33,372 nt of DNA from CAYVXT01 sp964455485 (GTDB lineage Bacteria > Patescibacteriota > Minisyncoccia > Phycocordibacterales > WO2-35-19). The stretch's first letter is position 1. Each line of letters starts with the position of its first letter. Shown piece by piece: positions 6,594 through 14,584 of this stretch. The stretch covers positions 1 to 33,372 of the forward strand of contig CAYVXT010000053.1 in the NCBI GenBank assembly GCA_964455485.1. The letters run 5' to 3'. Position numbers and translations under genes: made by a program. The notes below the pieces were generated by a model. It was not told the origin of the DNA and did no database searches. It saw only the letters and a program-made list of their open reading frames with translations.

Positions 6594-6959
6594 CTAGGAT
6601 AGTTGCGGAGCTTTAGGTTTAACTGCCATTGAAAGTAGGGCTGCTGCAAGACCAACATCTCTTATCATGTTTGGGCCATAAGGTAACAAAATAATTGTTG
6701 AGCATAAGATCAAAAACAGTATTGAGGATACGATGCGTACTTTAATACCTATCAAAAGCAACAACCCCAAAATCATTTCTACTACCCCGTGTATTTTTAC
6801 TAGAGTTTCAGCAGACGCTAGGCTTTCAGTAAAGGCTGGTACCAGTCTTGAAAATGCCGACGGATTTGAAAAGCTCTCATATCCAAACCAAATAAATACG
6901 AAAGCAATGCCAACTCTTAAAATGATCGAACTATAATTTGAGTTAATAATTTTATTCAT
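6594..6959 (-). CDS. DoxX-like membrane protein
   Basis: 121 residues, four predicted transmembrane helices. The DoxX pattern is visible: ILRVGIAFVFIWFGYESF at the first helix, then KIHGVVEMILGLLLLIG at the second. DoxX relatives are linked to redox or quinone chemistry in the membrane, but most are uncharacterised. It ends 2 bp from the M14 gene stop, converging. Upstream on the minus strand is an AT-rich gap (6960-7044) with several TATAAT-like words. Confidence 0.78.
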   Translation of the reverse strand: MNKIINSNYSSIILRVGIAFVFIWFGYESFSNPSAFSRLVPAFTESLASAETLVKIHGVVEMILGLLLLIGIKVRIVSSILFLILCSTIILLPYGPNMIRDVGLAAALLSMAVKPKAPQLS

Positions 6960-7044
6960 ATATGTTCTGATGATTCTATTATTATAATTAAGACATTATA
7001 CCAGAATTTATTACCTCTCATCAGATTGTAAATTATTAAGTAGT

Positions 7045-7389
7045 TTAGTGTCGGTCTCGTGTTCCATCTTTAACTTCCTTTTCTATTTCATCCCATCTGT
7101 CATGTAGCTCTTTGCGCAAATCATCAACCTCCTCTTTCCCAGAATCTTTAATTTTTTGATATTTTTCAGAAATTGAATCAACTATTTTATAATATTCATC
7201 TTTAGATAGTTTTTTAATACGTCTTACCTTATCCAATACATCCCGGCGCATATTTTCTGACCATGATTCTACAGCATCCCGATTTCTCTTTGCTTGGTTG
7301 GAACCAAATAAAAAATAGCTTGCTAGAGCAAGAGCAACGACTGCTCCTGACATGAATGCACCGAAAGATGATTTATGTGATTCCGACAT
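7045..7389 (-). CDS. YtxH-like membrane-anchored coiled-coil protein
   Basis: 114 residues: N-terminal hydrophobic segment (about 9-28, AFMSGAVVALALASYFLFG) followed by a long, strongly charged helical region (about 33-112) rich in Lys, Glu and Asp. That is the YtxH/gas-vesicle-like layout known from stress proteins of Gram-positive bacteria and common in Patescibacteria. It begins 10 bp downstream of the small membrane gene 7400-7600, so they form a two-gene operon. The exact function is unknown. Confidence 0.75.
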   Translation of the reverse strand: MSESHKSSFGAFMSGAVVALALASYFLFGSNQAKRNRDAVESWSENMRRDVLDKVRRIKKLSKDEYYKIVDSISEKYQKIKDSGKEEVDDLRKELHDRWDEIEKEVKDGTRDRH

Positions 7390-7399
7390 TGTTTTTTTG

Positions 7400-7600
7400 T
7401 TATTTTATAAACCTTTTAATTAAAACTTTTACTACGCTAATGATGAATTTATAACGTGACTCAGCATCCATAACGAATATATTTATTACTTTTGCTATCC
7501 TTATCGCGTATAGTAAAAATACTGCAGCAAGCAGTGATAAACATATTGATGCAATGCTTGCGATCATAAAAAATATATCTGATTTTGCTACGCTTTCCAT
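7400..7600 (-). CDS. small membrane protein, first gene of the YtxH operon
   Basis: 66 residues: one long hydrophobic helix (about 8-35, FFMIASIASICLSLLAAVFLL) and a basic C-terminus (VVKVLIKRFIK). Such one-helix proteins often precede YtxH-like genes in Patescibacteria. No enzymatic motif. The 10-bp gap to the YtxH-like gene and lack of other signals indicate co-transcription. Confidence 0.62.
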   Translation of the reverse strand: MESVAKSDIFFMIASIASICLSLLAAVFLLYAIRIAKVINIFVMDAESRYKFIISVVKVLIKRFIK

Positions 7601-7697
7601 TTAATCTAATTCTATAGATTTTGTTTGAAGCTAAGATGAAGAAGGTTTTCCACAGCGTATGTAGAATCATTTTGAACTGGTGTTAAAATGCAAAATA

Positions 7698-8327
7698 ATG
7701 GTTATATCTATAAAAAATAAAAAAAATATAATTTTGTCCGGATTTTTAATTTTTTCATTGGTATTGGCAATTCAACCGTTTTCGGTAAGAGCTCAAACTG
7801 TCACTCCAAATGCTAATCACGTTTCCGAATTATTTTCTCTATTAACAAAACTTAAATCATTGATACTTCAAGTAGAGTCAGTTGGTGCGCAGATCGACAC
7901 TCAGTTTGCAGTAAATATACTTAATGGGGTACAAACTAAGTTCAAAAATTTGTCTCAACCGCCTCAATCTACTGTAAATGTTGTGGGAGTTGCGCCAGTG
8001 TCAATATTTCGTCCTGCTGGTAAAAGATCTTCTCCACCACCAGTGTCGACTCCTGAAGCGGCACCGGCGACTTACACTGTGGGTGGCACTTTTGAAATAT
8101 CAGAAAATGGTTTGACGGTGGCCATGCAACTTAATGGAGCAAATGATCTAAGTATTGATGCTGATGGGAGTTTTACTTTTGATGCACAACTTCAAACGGG
8201 GGATTCGTACGCTATCACATTTATAACTTTACCAGATGGATATGAATGTTTTGAATACAATGATGTACTCTCCGGTACAATTGAGGATCAAAATGTTCAA
8301 TTGCAAATAATATGCTCAAATCGGTAA
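7698..8327 (+). CDS. secreted protein with a C-terminal beta-sandwich repeat domain
   Basis: 209 residues from the ATG at 7698; an in-frame GTG at 7680 is less likely because it would lie on the promoter TGT-TAAAAT (7680-7688). Seen: signal peptide (about 8-32, ending VRAQT), a helical section (about 38-75), a Pro/Ser linker, and a C-terminal domain with the pattern YTVGGT...NGLTV..NG...L.I.ADGSFTF, then DSYAIT and C...QLQIIC. This small domain is known from many secreted and surface bacterial proteins, usually as tandem repeats; here there is one. Probably on the cell surface. Function unknown. Confidence 0.72.
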   Translation: MVISIKNKKNIILSGFLIFSLVLAIQPFSVRAQTVTPNANHVSELFSLLTKLKSLILQVESVGAQIDTQFAVNILNGVQTKFKNLSQPPQSTVNVVGVAPVSIFRPAGKRSSPPPVSTPEAAPATYTVGGTFEISENGLTVAMQLNGANDLSIDADGSFTFDAQLQTGDSYAITFITLPDGYECFEYNDVLSGTIEDQNVQLQIICSNR

Positions 8328-8330
8328 TTT

Positions 8331-8378
8331 AAAAAATGCTGCGCCTTCCAGTGGGAGACACAGCATGGATGGCGCAGC
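8331..8378 (-). terminator. intrinsic terminator of the deacetylase gene
   Basis: Minus strand: GCTGCGCC (complement of 8371-8378), 25-nt loop, GGCGCAGC (complement of 8338-8345), then ATTTTTT. The stem is 8 bp and perfect, 10 nt past the stop codon. It faces the end of the plus-strand gene 7698-8327. Confidence 0.85.
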
Positions 8379-8388
8379 TTTGAATGGT

Positions 8389-9624
8389 CTAAGGCTTTAC
8401 CATCAAAAAACCTTGGTTATAAGTTACAGATTGGAGTCCAGAATTCGTTATTTCATCCAAGACACTTTCGGTGATTGCGGGCGAAGTGCAATAATTGTCA
8501 CTGCAACTTTGCCTGATTTTGTGGAACACGATTACAAGCCAAGACTTACTTTGTTCGGCAAGGTTTATCCACCTGTACACCTCTTGAAGACTGGTGGTCC
8601 TGTTGATCTCCTGAACCTTGATGTCGTAGGGGAAAGAGCCGTTCGGATTCATTCCTCTTTCAACTTTCCGTACCGATTTATAGTAAGCTTTCTCGCTATT
8701 TAAGCCGAGAACATTTGCATTGTATCCACCAAATGGAAGACTCAGCGATTCAACCAGAATACCCATTTCGGCAAAGCGTCTTTTTGACCAATACATCTCG
8801 TCTTCGCATAGTGCGGGAGTGAGCGTTGAAAGGTCGAGGTGGTTCACAGTGTGAGAAGAGATTTCCCATCCCGACGCGGTCGCGGCCATCAATTCTGATT
8901 TATTCATGTACTCCGCACTTCCGCTTAAAAGGTATTTCCACACTATAGCCAAAGTTCCTTTGAGTCCTCTACTTTTCATCAAAGGACCGAGTGTGGTGAG
9001 ATGTTCTTTGTAGCCATCGTCTGCCATAATGGTGACAAGGCCAGAACTCAAAGGGTTGTATTCAGCTAGATGCACATCATCAAACCAAGCAGTACCAGAG
9101 ATTTGTCCAAAGGTGAGAATGGTCTCTATCCACTCGATCGGTTCGTTTCCATTTTGCATGGTTGCTGTGTTGATTCCAATGTAACGCCAATCGAACGTCC
9201 CAACATTTTTGGTTTTTGCAGTTGTGGGGCAGTAGTTTAGTTTGCCACTTTTGAAGCGTACCCTACAGTAGAGAGATGCTCCATAAACGTCTGAAGAAAC
9301 ATTTTCGACCGCATCGCCTTTAACCCTTGCAGTTATAAGGACGGGTTTGGGTACTAATTGGTTTAGCACGGTTTTCTGAATCGCACCTGAAATTCCAGAT
9401 AGGCTTTTCGTCACTTTGATAACGTAAGCTTGATCCCAAGCAGTCGGCGTGGCGACTCGCTCGTAGCCACCATAAAATGGTAGCCAATCTTGTGCGTAGG
9501 CAACAGTGGGCCCAGCCTGTTCGTAGGAAAAGTTTTTGATTTTGTTTGTTGCGGCTGACATTGTAGTTGCACCGATAAACAAACAGTAGAAGAGAGAGAG
9601 CGTTAGTGTGTGGTTTAGGTTCAC
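8389..9624 (-). CDS. secreted polysaccharide deacetylase with N-terminal carbohydrate-binding-like domain
   Basis: 412 residues from a GTG at 9624; GGAG lies 6 nt before it, which is better supported than the ATG at 9660. Seen: signal peptide (about 1-25, ending MSAAT), a beta-rich N-terminal domain (about 30-190, ending TAWFDDVHLAEYN, typical of a CBM-like jelly roll), then a NodB-type domain with VTIMADDGYKEH (MADDG in place of TFDDG), the metal site SSHTVNHLDL, and a late VIVFHKI. Known for NodB enzymes: metal-dependent removal of acetyl groups from chitin-like, peptidoglycan or exopolysaccharide substrates. GC content and codon use are higher than in the neighbours, and the gene has its own terminator, which suggests transfer. 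Confidence 0.85.
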   Translation of the reverse strand: MNLNHTLTLSLFYCLFIGATTMSAATNKIKNFSYEQAGPTVAYAQDWLPFYGGYERVATPTAWDQAYVIKVTKSLSGISGAIQKTVLNQLVPKPVLITARVKGDAVENVSSDVYGASLYCRVRFKSGKLNYCPTTAKTKNVGTFDWRYIGINTATMQNGNEPIEWIETILTFGQISGTAWFDDVHLAEYNPLSSGLVTIMADDGYKEHLTTLGPLMKSRGLKGTLAIVWKYLLSGSAEYMNKSELMAATASGWEISSHTVNHLDLSTLTPALCEDEMYWSKRRFAEMGILVESLSLPFGGYNANVLGLNSEKAYYKSVRKVERGMNPNGSFPYDIKVQEINRTTSLQEVYRWINLAEQSKSWLVIVFHKIRQSCSDNYCTSPAITESVLDEITNSGLQSVTYNQGFLMVKP

Positions 9625-9780
9625 AATATTCTCCACGAGCTTGCGATGTGTAACGTGCAAAGTTCTTACTTCATATTAGAAAAGTTATGGTGAATCATAC
9701 ATGAACTATATTTTCACTCTGTTTTCATTGGTATAAGGCTAAAATTTTATCGTTACATTACAAATAACTGATAATAAAAA

Positions 9781-9948
9781 ATGAAAACAATTAGCGATAA
9801 AGATTTAGGTATTGATTGTGATTTCATTGCAGAAGGGGAAACCAATAGTGATGTAGTAAATGCTGCTACTCTGCATATTAAAAGCGAGCATCCCGATGAG
9901 TGGGATAGGGTAAAAGGCATGCTCAAAATGAACATAAATGAATCTTAA
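9781..9948 (+). CDS. DUF1059-like small protein
   Basis: 55 residues. The pattern MKTISDKDLGIDCDFIAEGETNSDVVNAA...H is the DUF1059 signature, a small predicted metal-binding family; the usual second Cys in the first strand is Asp here (SDKDLG against SCKDLG). A GATAAT (9770-9775) lies 5 nt before the ATG, with no Shine-Dalgarno. Reading frame intact from start to TAA. Confidence 0.75.
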   Translation: MKTISDKDLGIDCDFIAEGETNSDVVNAATLHIKSEHPDEWDRVKGMLKMNINES

Positions 9949-9969
9949 TAAAATATATCCTAAGCTATT

Positions 9970-10215
9970 ATGAGAGGTCTACTTATAGTAGTTATAATTT
10001 TAGCTTTGATGGCCATAGGGTTCTATTTTCTTGTGAGAGATGATATATCAGACAAACCCGAACCTGTGGTTTTTTGTACACTCGATGCAATGCAATGCCC
10101 AGATGGTTCGTATGTTGGTAGAGTACCGCCATCATGTGAGTTTGCTGCATGTGTAAGTAATAGCACTTCAACTCAAGAGGACTCTGACCCAAACGATGAA
10201 GCGATGGGTCTATAA
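9970..10215 (+). CDS. membrane-anchored Cys-rich small protein
   Basis: 81 residues: N-terminal transmembrane anchor (2-22), then a compact region with four Cys (FCTLDAMQCPDG, SYVGRVPPSCEFAAC) and an acidic Ser/Thr tail. The CPDGSYVGR...C.F..C pattern recurs in many small Patescibacteria membrane proteins and resembles a Kazal-like or disulfide-stapled knot. It probably faces outward. The last 6 bp overlap the end of the convergent gene 10210-11049. Confidence 0.7.
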   Translation: MRGLLIVVIILALMAIGFYFLVRDDISDKPEPVVFCTLDAMQCPDGSYVGRVPPSCEFAACVSNSTSTQEDSDPNDEAMGL

Positions 10216-11049
10216 ATTTGAAAATCTAAAATTATCAAATTCTACATCCATAAAGTCGGTGCGTATGCCACCTGACCCCGCGTCTAATAGTGATCTGCCA
10301 AAACTGGAATTATTATCTGTTGCTTTTGCTGCTAGGGTCCATTTGCCAGTCCACCCAACGTCTGTATACAGTCTGATTTCTACCGATTGATTGGCAGTGT
10401 TTATTGTTTCTAATCTTAGTCCAATCCACTTATCTTTAGGTAGGAGGTTTGGATTTGTTGTATGATCGTACTTTCCTGGGAAATAACTTTTAATCTCAGC
10501 TAGTGTAAAATATTTTCCATCGACTTTCTTTTTTATTATTGCAGAACCATCAACTCTCACGCCTGCATAATAAAGGTTGTTGCTATTTTGATAGCGGCTG
10601 AATAGTAAAATACCATTAGATTGATTTCTGTTTTGGCTTTTACTAAGGTTACTTGTTTTAATGGAAAAATAAGCTTCTTCTCTTGCATTTTGCCACTTTG
10701 ACCTGGTAAGTAAGCGAAAAATGTTTTGAGGATGAAAGCCATTATCTGTATCTTCAGGATTGTTTTGTGAGTAAAGTAAACGCCATTTGTCAGCTTGATC
10801 GAGGTTACCTATCACGGTGCTACCTTTTCCATCTTTGATATTCATATATCCACCAGAGTTGAGCCACCAGTATGGGCTTGTACTTGTAGTGTCGTTCATT
10901 GCTTCGATCAGTCTTGAATCAGGACTATTGAAATTATAAAGATATGGTGAAGTAACTAGTCTAGCATCGGTTGCAAAGGTGAATACTGGGACGATAAAAA
11001 ATATAATAATAAAGACTCTTAATAATACTATTGATGTATGAGTGTTCAT
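10210..11049 (-). CDS. secreted LamG/concanavalin-like protein
   Basis: 279 residues: signal peptide (about 1-27, ending FTFAT) and a beta-rich body. Phrases such as NGILLFSRYQNSNNLYYAGVRVDG, KWIGLRLETIN and the closing FMDVEFDNFRF match the DUF1080/laminin-G-like glycan-binding jelly roll. A role in binding polysaccharide at the surface is inferred. TATAGA lies 8 nt before the ATG on the minus strand (complement of 11058-11063), without Shine-Dalgarno. Confidence 0.68.
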   Translation of the reverse strand: MNTHTSIVLLRVFIIIFFIVPVFTFATDARLVTSPYLYNFNSPDSRLIEAMNDTTSTSPYWWLNSGGYMNIKDGKGSTVIGNLDQADKWRLLYSQNNPEDTDNGFHPQNIFRLLTRSKWQNAREEAYFSIKTSNLSKSQNRNQSNGILLFSRYQNSNNLYYAGVRVDGSAIIKKKVDGKYFTLAEIKSYFPGKYDHTTNPNLLPKDKWIGLRLETINTANQSVEIRLYTDVGWTGKWTLAAKATDNNSSFGRSLLDAGSGGIRTDFMDVEFDNFRFSNL

Positions 11050-11276
11050 ATCAAAAATCTATATGTAAAATTAACATGAAGCAATTGTGAATAGCGTGTT
11101 ACGCAATACTATTAAGACTTAATCATGAACGAGAAAAAGATAGACTGGAAAATAATGTTATAAAATTTCATGAACTCTATTAAATTTTAAATACCTCATC
11201 ATCACTTTACCTTCATGCCTGTTAATTAGAATTAATGTTTAATAATTATCATTAAAAAACTTAATACTATTGAATT
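11050..11276. other. 227-bp AT-rich divergent gap with one mini-ORF
   Basis: This gap between divergent genes holds promoter elements for both sides and a 12-codon ORF at 11125-11163 (MNEKKIDWKIML) that I cannot support as a gene; it may be another orphan gene start. No hairpins of note. Confidence 0.4.
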
Positions 11277-11771
11277 ATGGAAAGTAAAAATTCAAATTGG
11301 AGTATAGTCATAATAGCTATTATGGGCATAATATTGCTCATATATTTTTGGACACGAGATGGGGACATGGTCCCAATTTCAAATAACGGAAATGAGGTTG
11401 GTGCTCCAACCACTACTTCTAATGGTAGTGGTGGCAATGAAATGGGCGCTGGCACAACAACACAAAGTGTCGGTACTGGTTCAAGCGTAGCTATAGGGCA
11501 ACTTTTCTCATCTTCAGGTGTCTCTATAACTCCAATCCAAATATTGGAAGATAGCAGGTGTCCTCAAGATGTTGAATGTATACAAGCGGGTACAGTAAGG
11601 GTTATGGCCCAAGTATCAGGTATTAATGGTAATATGACCCAAACTTTTACTTTAAATGAGCCTGTAAGTTATGGTTCAAATACTATTACGTTAACCGCAG
11701 TCGAACCTTCTGCTCAGGCAATTACAAGCGCAGGTTTGGTCAATTATGCTCTGTACTTTGATGTGAGGTAG
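11277..11771 (+). CDS. membrane-anchored protein with extracytoplasmic DSRCP...CIQAG domain
   Basis: 164 residues: cytoplasmic stub, transmembrane anchor (about 9-26), a Gly/Thr/Ser/Asn linker (35-72), then a beta domain with SGVSITPIQILEDSRCPQDVECIQAGTVRV. The DSRCP..V.CI.AG motif is recurrent in uncharacterised bacterial secreted domains with a presumed disulfide between its two Cys. TACTAT (11265-11270) ends 6 nt before the ATG; no Shine-Dalgarno. Function unknown. Confidence 0.68.
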   Translation: MESKNSNWSIVIIAIMGIILLIYFWTRDGDMVPISNNGNEVGAPTTTSNGSGGNEMGAGTTTQSVGTGSSVAIGQLFSSSGVSITPIQILEDSRCPQDVECIQAGTVRVMAQVSGINGNMTQTFTLNEPVSYGSNTITLTAVEPSAQAITSAGLVNYALYFDVR

Positions 11772-11853
11772 TTACGGTTCATGCCTGCTTCAGAGTAGAA
11801 AAGTTATTATAAGGTAGTGGGTTAAAACCCAAATACCCGTTAACTTAATCAGT

Positions 11854-12006
11854 ATGTTAACAACAATTGCAACAATCCTACTTATTTTGTGGGTGATAGG
11901 AGTAGCCACAGGTTACACTATTGGTTGGTTTATCCATATTTTGTTGGTGGCCGCAATAGTGATGTTTTTGGTTAGAGTTATACAGGGAAGGTCGCCACTT
12001 CAATAA
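11854..12006 (+). CDS. lmo0937-family small membrane protein
   Basis: 50 residues, MLTTIATILLILWVIG at the start, G.IGWFIHILLVAAIVMFLVR in the second half and IQGRSPL at the end, the pattern of the lmo0937/YqaE-size two-helix membrane family. Function is unknown; members are widespread and stress-associated in some Gram-positive bacteria. The frame is complete and followed by a hairpin (12027-12052). Confidence 0.8.
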   Translation: MLTTIATILLILWVIGVATGYTIGWFIHILLVAAIVMFLVRVIQGRSPLQ

Positions 12007-12026
12007 GGTTAAGTAAATAACAAATA

Positions 12027-12052
12027 GAAATGGTGCCTTCTGGCACCATTTC
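12027..12052 (+). terminator. hairpin terminator after the lmo0937-family gene
   Basis: GAAATGGTGCC, loop TTCT, GGCACCATTTC: an 11-bp perfect stem, 20 nt past the stop. The U tract is only the TTTC within the stem, so efficiency is uncertain. Confidence 0.7.
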
Positions 12053-12094
12053 GTTGATCAGTAAAGGCATCTTTAACGTGTTACAATTCTAATT

Positions 12095-12643
12095 ATGAAA
12101 AAAATAATATTTCTGATATTTTTGCTTGTGATTGTCATATTTGGAATATGGTTTTGGAGTTCCAAAAAAACACAAAATCTTTCGTTGATCACTTCTTTTG
12201 CAGAGTGTGAGAAAGCTCAATATCCAATCCAAGAAATAAGTCCAAGAAGGTGTGTACTGCCTGACGGCAGAGTTTATGTTGAGGAAGTTATAATTCAGCC
12301 AAAATATGATAATGCTACAGCAAATGATATACAGGTAGAGCTGCCTTACCCTGGAGCAGTGACAGGAAAAACTTTTTCAGTCATAGGTAAAGCACGAGGC
12401 TATTGGTATTTCGAAGCTTCCTTCCCGGTACAGTTTTTGGACCAAAATGGGAAAAGTTTGGCAGTCGGTGTAGCACAATCTCAAGGTGATTGGATGACAA
12501 GAGAGTTCGTGCCATTCAAAGCAGACCTAACAATTCCACAAGATTATATAGGACCTGGCACTTTAATTTTACACAAAGACAATCCTTCAGGATTACCAGA
12601 AAATGACGCATCCATTTCTTTCCCCATAACTGTTGAATACTAA
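12095..12643 (+). CDS. membrane-anchored protein with Gmad2 immunoglobulin-like domain
   Basis: 182 residues: N-terminal transmembrane anchor (3-21), a short Cys-containing segment (AECEKAQYPIQEISPRRCVLPDGR), then a Gmad2-type Ig-like domain (about 85-182) with the family phrases YPGAVTGKTFSVIGKARGYW, FPVQFLD, DWMTREFVPFKADL and LILHKDNPSGLPENDASI. Known Gmad2 domains occur in secreted Gram-positive proteins linked to sporulation or germination; here it is probably a surface-exposed adhesive or structural module. TGT-TACAAT (12079-12087) ends 7 nt before the ATG; no Shine-Dalgarno. Confidence 0.82.
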   Translation: MKKIIFLIFLLVIVIFGIWFWSSKKTQNLSLITSFAECEKAQYPIQEISPRRCVLPDGRVYVEEVIIQPKYDNATANDIQVELPYPGAVTGKTFSVIGKARGYWYFEASFPVQFLDQNGKSLAVGVAQSQGDWMTREFVPFKADLTIPQDYIGPGTLILHKDNPSGLPENDASISFPITVEY

Positions 12644-12708
12644 CTATTCACACATAAATAGGTTTTATGGTATAGTGGAGAGGTCTTTATAAATAACGTC
12701 GTAGTAAT

Positions 12709-12963
12709 ATGGCTAAAGCAAATTCGGCATTCATGAAGCCGCTTCAACTGAGCCCAGAGCTCGAAGCAGTAGTGGGTAGCGGTCCAATGCCTCGATCTGA
12801 AGTAGTTAAAAAGTTGTGGGTTTATATAAAGAAGCATGGCCTGCAAGACGCTACAAACAAGAGGAATATCAATGCTGATGAAAAATTGAAAGTGGTTTTT
12901 GGCGGCAAAGGTACAGTCACTATGTTTGAAATGACAAAACTTGTCTCCAAGCATCTCTCCTAA
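12709..12963 (+). CDS. SWIB/MDM2-domain protein
   Basis: 84 residues that are almost entirely one SWIB domain: FMKPLQLSPELEAVVGSGPMPRSEVVKKLWVYIKKHGLQD, NKRNINADEKLKVVFGG and TMFEMTKLVSKHL. In eukaryotes the fold occurs in SWI/SNF BAF60 and MDM2; in bacteria it is known mainly from Chlamydiae and Patescibacteria, where it is thought to act on DNA topology or chromatin-like structure. TGG-TATAGT (12668-12676) gives a leader of about 26 nt without Shine-Dalgarno. It ends in a strong terminator shared with the opposing gene. Confidence 0.9.
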   Translation: MAKANSAFMKPLQLSPELEAVVGSGPMPRSEVVKKLWVYIKKHGLQDATNKRNINADEKLKVVFGGKGTVTMFEMTKLVSKHLS

Positions 12964-12990
12964 ACAGATCACATATTTGTAATCTGAAAA

Positions 12991-13030
12991 CCAAAAAATC
13001 CCTCCGTTTTTAACGGATGGGATTTTTTGG
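12991..13030. terminator. bidirectional terminator between the SWIB and fibronectin-III genes
   Basis: CCAAAAAATCCC pairs with GGGATTTTTTGG around an inner CCGT/ACGG stem. A tract on the left and T tract on the right make it work in both directions for the two converging genes. Confidence 0.88.
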
Positions 13031-13047
13031 TTATTAGAGATTGATTG

Positions 13048-13932
13048 TTAGTTTGAAGTTGTGATTGAGAATTCGTTTGATCTCTGTACATTGTTTGCTG
13101 CATCTTTGGATTCAACTACTATGTAGTATTTTGAACTTGTTGATAGATTGGTGAGCTGTAATAAGTGTACTGTACTTAGTGAAGTGTTTTCTACAAAGTT
13201 AGTTGATGAAGCTGATTGGTTTGGATTTGGTGAGTAGTAAACTTTTGAGGTACTTGGCTCATTTGTTTGCCAACCTATATTTGCGGTAGAAGTACTAACT
13301 ACTGCAACTATTGAGTGTATGGTTGGAGAAGTAGTGTCTCCGGTGATAATAGGCGATTTTGTTGTAAATGAGAATTGAGAAGAGTAAACCGTATTAGATG
13401 ACTTATCTTTTGAACGGATAATGGCATTATAAGTCGTGTTTGGAGACAGGTTTTTAATTGTAAGCTTATGCTTCAAAACTCTATCGGAGTTTGAAATGCG
13501 AGGAGTTGTTGAGCTGTTTACATCAACATTACCTGTTGACCAAAAAATAGTGCTGTTCGCCTTCTCGTCAGTGCTCCATGTTATGACTGCTCTAGATGGA
13601 GTGGTCGTTGAATTAATGTTTGATATTACTGGAGAAATGGTATCTGTCGAAGTTGCGTTACCTCTGAATTTTTTTGAGATACCAAACGGTAAATAGCAAT
13701 CACCATCAATATCAAAATCTTCGTTATTTTTTAGCCAGCCAAAAGCTATAAGGTGACCGTACGCTTTTAAACATTTTTTTTCATATTTATCGTCCTTTAA
13801 TTCTGATTTTTGCTCTCTATTTTTTTCTCTATTCTTATCCTCATACCCATGTGCTGATGCAAATAGGGGGTAAGTTATCATGGTTCCGGCTATGAGTAAG
13901 ATAAATGACTTCTTTAATATTCCTGTGTTCAT
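13048..13932 (-). CDS. secreted protein with two fibronectin type III-like domains
   Basis: 294 residues: signal peptide (about 1-27, ending ASAHG), a charged helical stretch rich in Lys and Glu (30-53), a Cys-containing segment (KKCLKAYGHLIAFGWLKNN), then two tandem FnIII/purple-acid-phosphatase-N-like domains (about 98-190 and 198-292). Each has the ISPVI..I, ITWSTDE.A.STI.WS and LSPNTTY..II.SKD phrases. The first half echoes short Patescibacteria secreted proteins. Probably a surface or pilus-associated protein. No Shine-Dalgarno. Confidence 0.78.
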   Translation of the reverse strand: MNTGILKKSFILLIAGTMITYPLFASAHGYEDKNREKNREQKSELKDDKYEKKCLKAYGHLIAFGWLKNNEDFDIDGDCYLPFGISKKFRGNATSTDTISPVISNINSTTTPSRAVITWSTDEKANSTIFWSTGNVDVNSSTTPRISNSDRVLKHKLTIKNLSPNTTYNAIIRSKDKSSNTVYSSQFSFTTKSPIITGDTTSPTIHSIVAVVSTSTANIGWQTNEPSTSKVYYSPNPNQSASSTNFVENTSLSTVHLLQLTNLSTSSKYYIVVESKDAANNVQRSNEFSITTSN

Positions 13933-14064
13933 AATACTAAGTTATTTTAATTACAGTTTGACCTGCCATCATGAAGACGTTGATTTAGGGACCTTCTTAC
14001 ATAGACACTAATGTTAAAAAGTGTTAAAATGTGAAAGAAACATATAGCTTATACGTCTTCATAT

Positions 14065-14583
14065 ATGGATAATAAGGACGCCAAATCAAGATTTACTGAT
14101 ATTTATAACCGGGAATCAGACCCGTTATTTCGTTATATTCTTATAAGGGTAAGCGTGAGGGATGAGGCAGTGAATATTTTGCAGGAATCCTTCACTAAAC
14201 TTTGGCAACTTATGAAAGAGTCTAAGGTGGATTACCCTAAAGCTTTTCTTTATAAGGTGACTCGAAATCATATAATTGATTGGTACAGGAAAAAGAAATC
14301 GGTATCTTGGGACGCGATGTCTCAAGGGGAAGATGGTGAAGAAGCTTTAGAAATAAAAGATGAAGCTGTTGATGAGCAAATAAAAAATAATGCAGAAACA
14401 TCTTTAGTATTAAAAGCAATGAATAAACTCTCCAAAGATTATCGCGAAGCAGTGTACCTCCGTTTTTTGGAAGGTTTGGAACCAAGAGAAATTGCTCTTA
14501 TTTTAAATGAAAGTCCAAATGTGGTTTCAGTAAGAATATCGCGTGGACTTAACGAACTTAGAAAAATATTAAAAATAGAATAG
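14065..14583 (+). CDS. ECF-type RNA polymerase sigma factor
   Basis: 172 residues. Region 2 is seen at about 8-75 (FTDIYNRESDPLFRYIL, VRDEAVNILQESFTKLW, AFLYKVTRNHIIDWYRKK) and region 4 at about 112-168 (MNKLSKDYREAVYLRFLEGLEPREIALILNES, VVSVRISRGLNELRK). Regions 1 and 3 are absent, as in group IV sigma factors. Known role: redirects RNA polymerase to an extracytoplasmic-stress regulon. The next gene starts 1 bp after its stop and encodes a membrane protein, the usual anti-sigma arrangement. Upstream GTGTTAAAATG (about 14020-14030) matches the core extended -10. Confidence 0.9.
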   Translation: MDNKDAKSRFTDIYNRESDPLFRYILIRVSVRDEAVNILQESFTKLWQLMKESKVDYPKAFLYKVTRNHIIDWYRKKKSVSWDAMSQGEDGEEALEIKDEAVDEQIKNNAETSLVLKAMNKLSKDYREAVYLRFLEGLEPREIALILNESPNVVSVRISRGLNELRKILKIE

Positions 14584-14584
14584 T

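Noticed and set aside
8365..8703. Plus-strand ORF of 112 residues opposite the deacetylase gene
   Set aside because: Antisense shadow of a well supported signal-peptide plus NodB gene; begins inside that gene's terminator.
9753..9935. Minus-strand ORF opposite 9781-9948
   Set aside because: Shadow of the DUF1059-like gene, which has the matching family motif.
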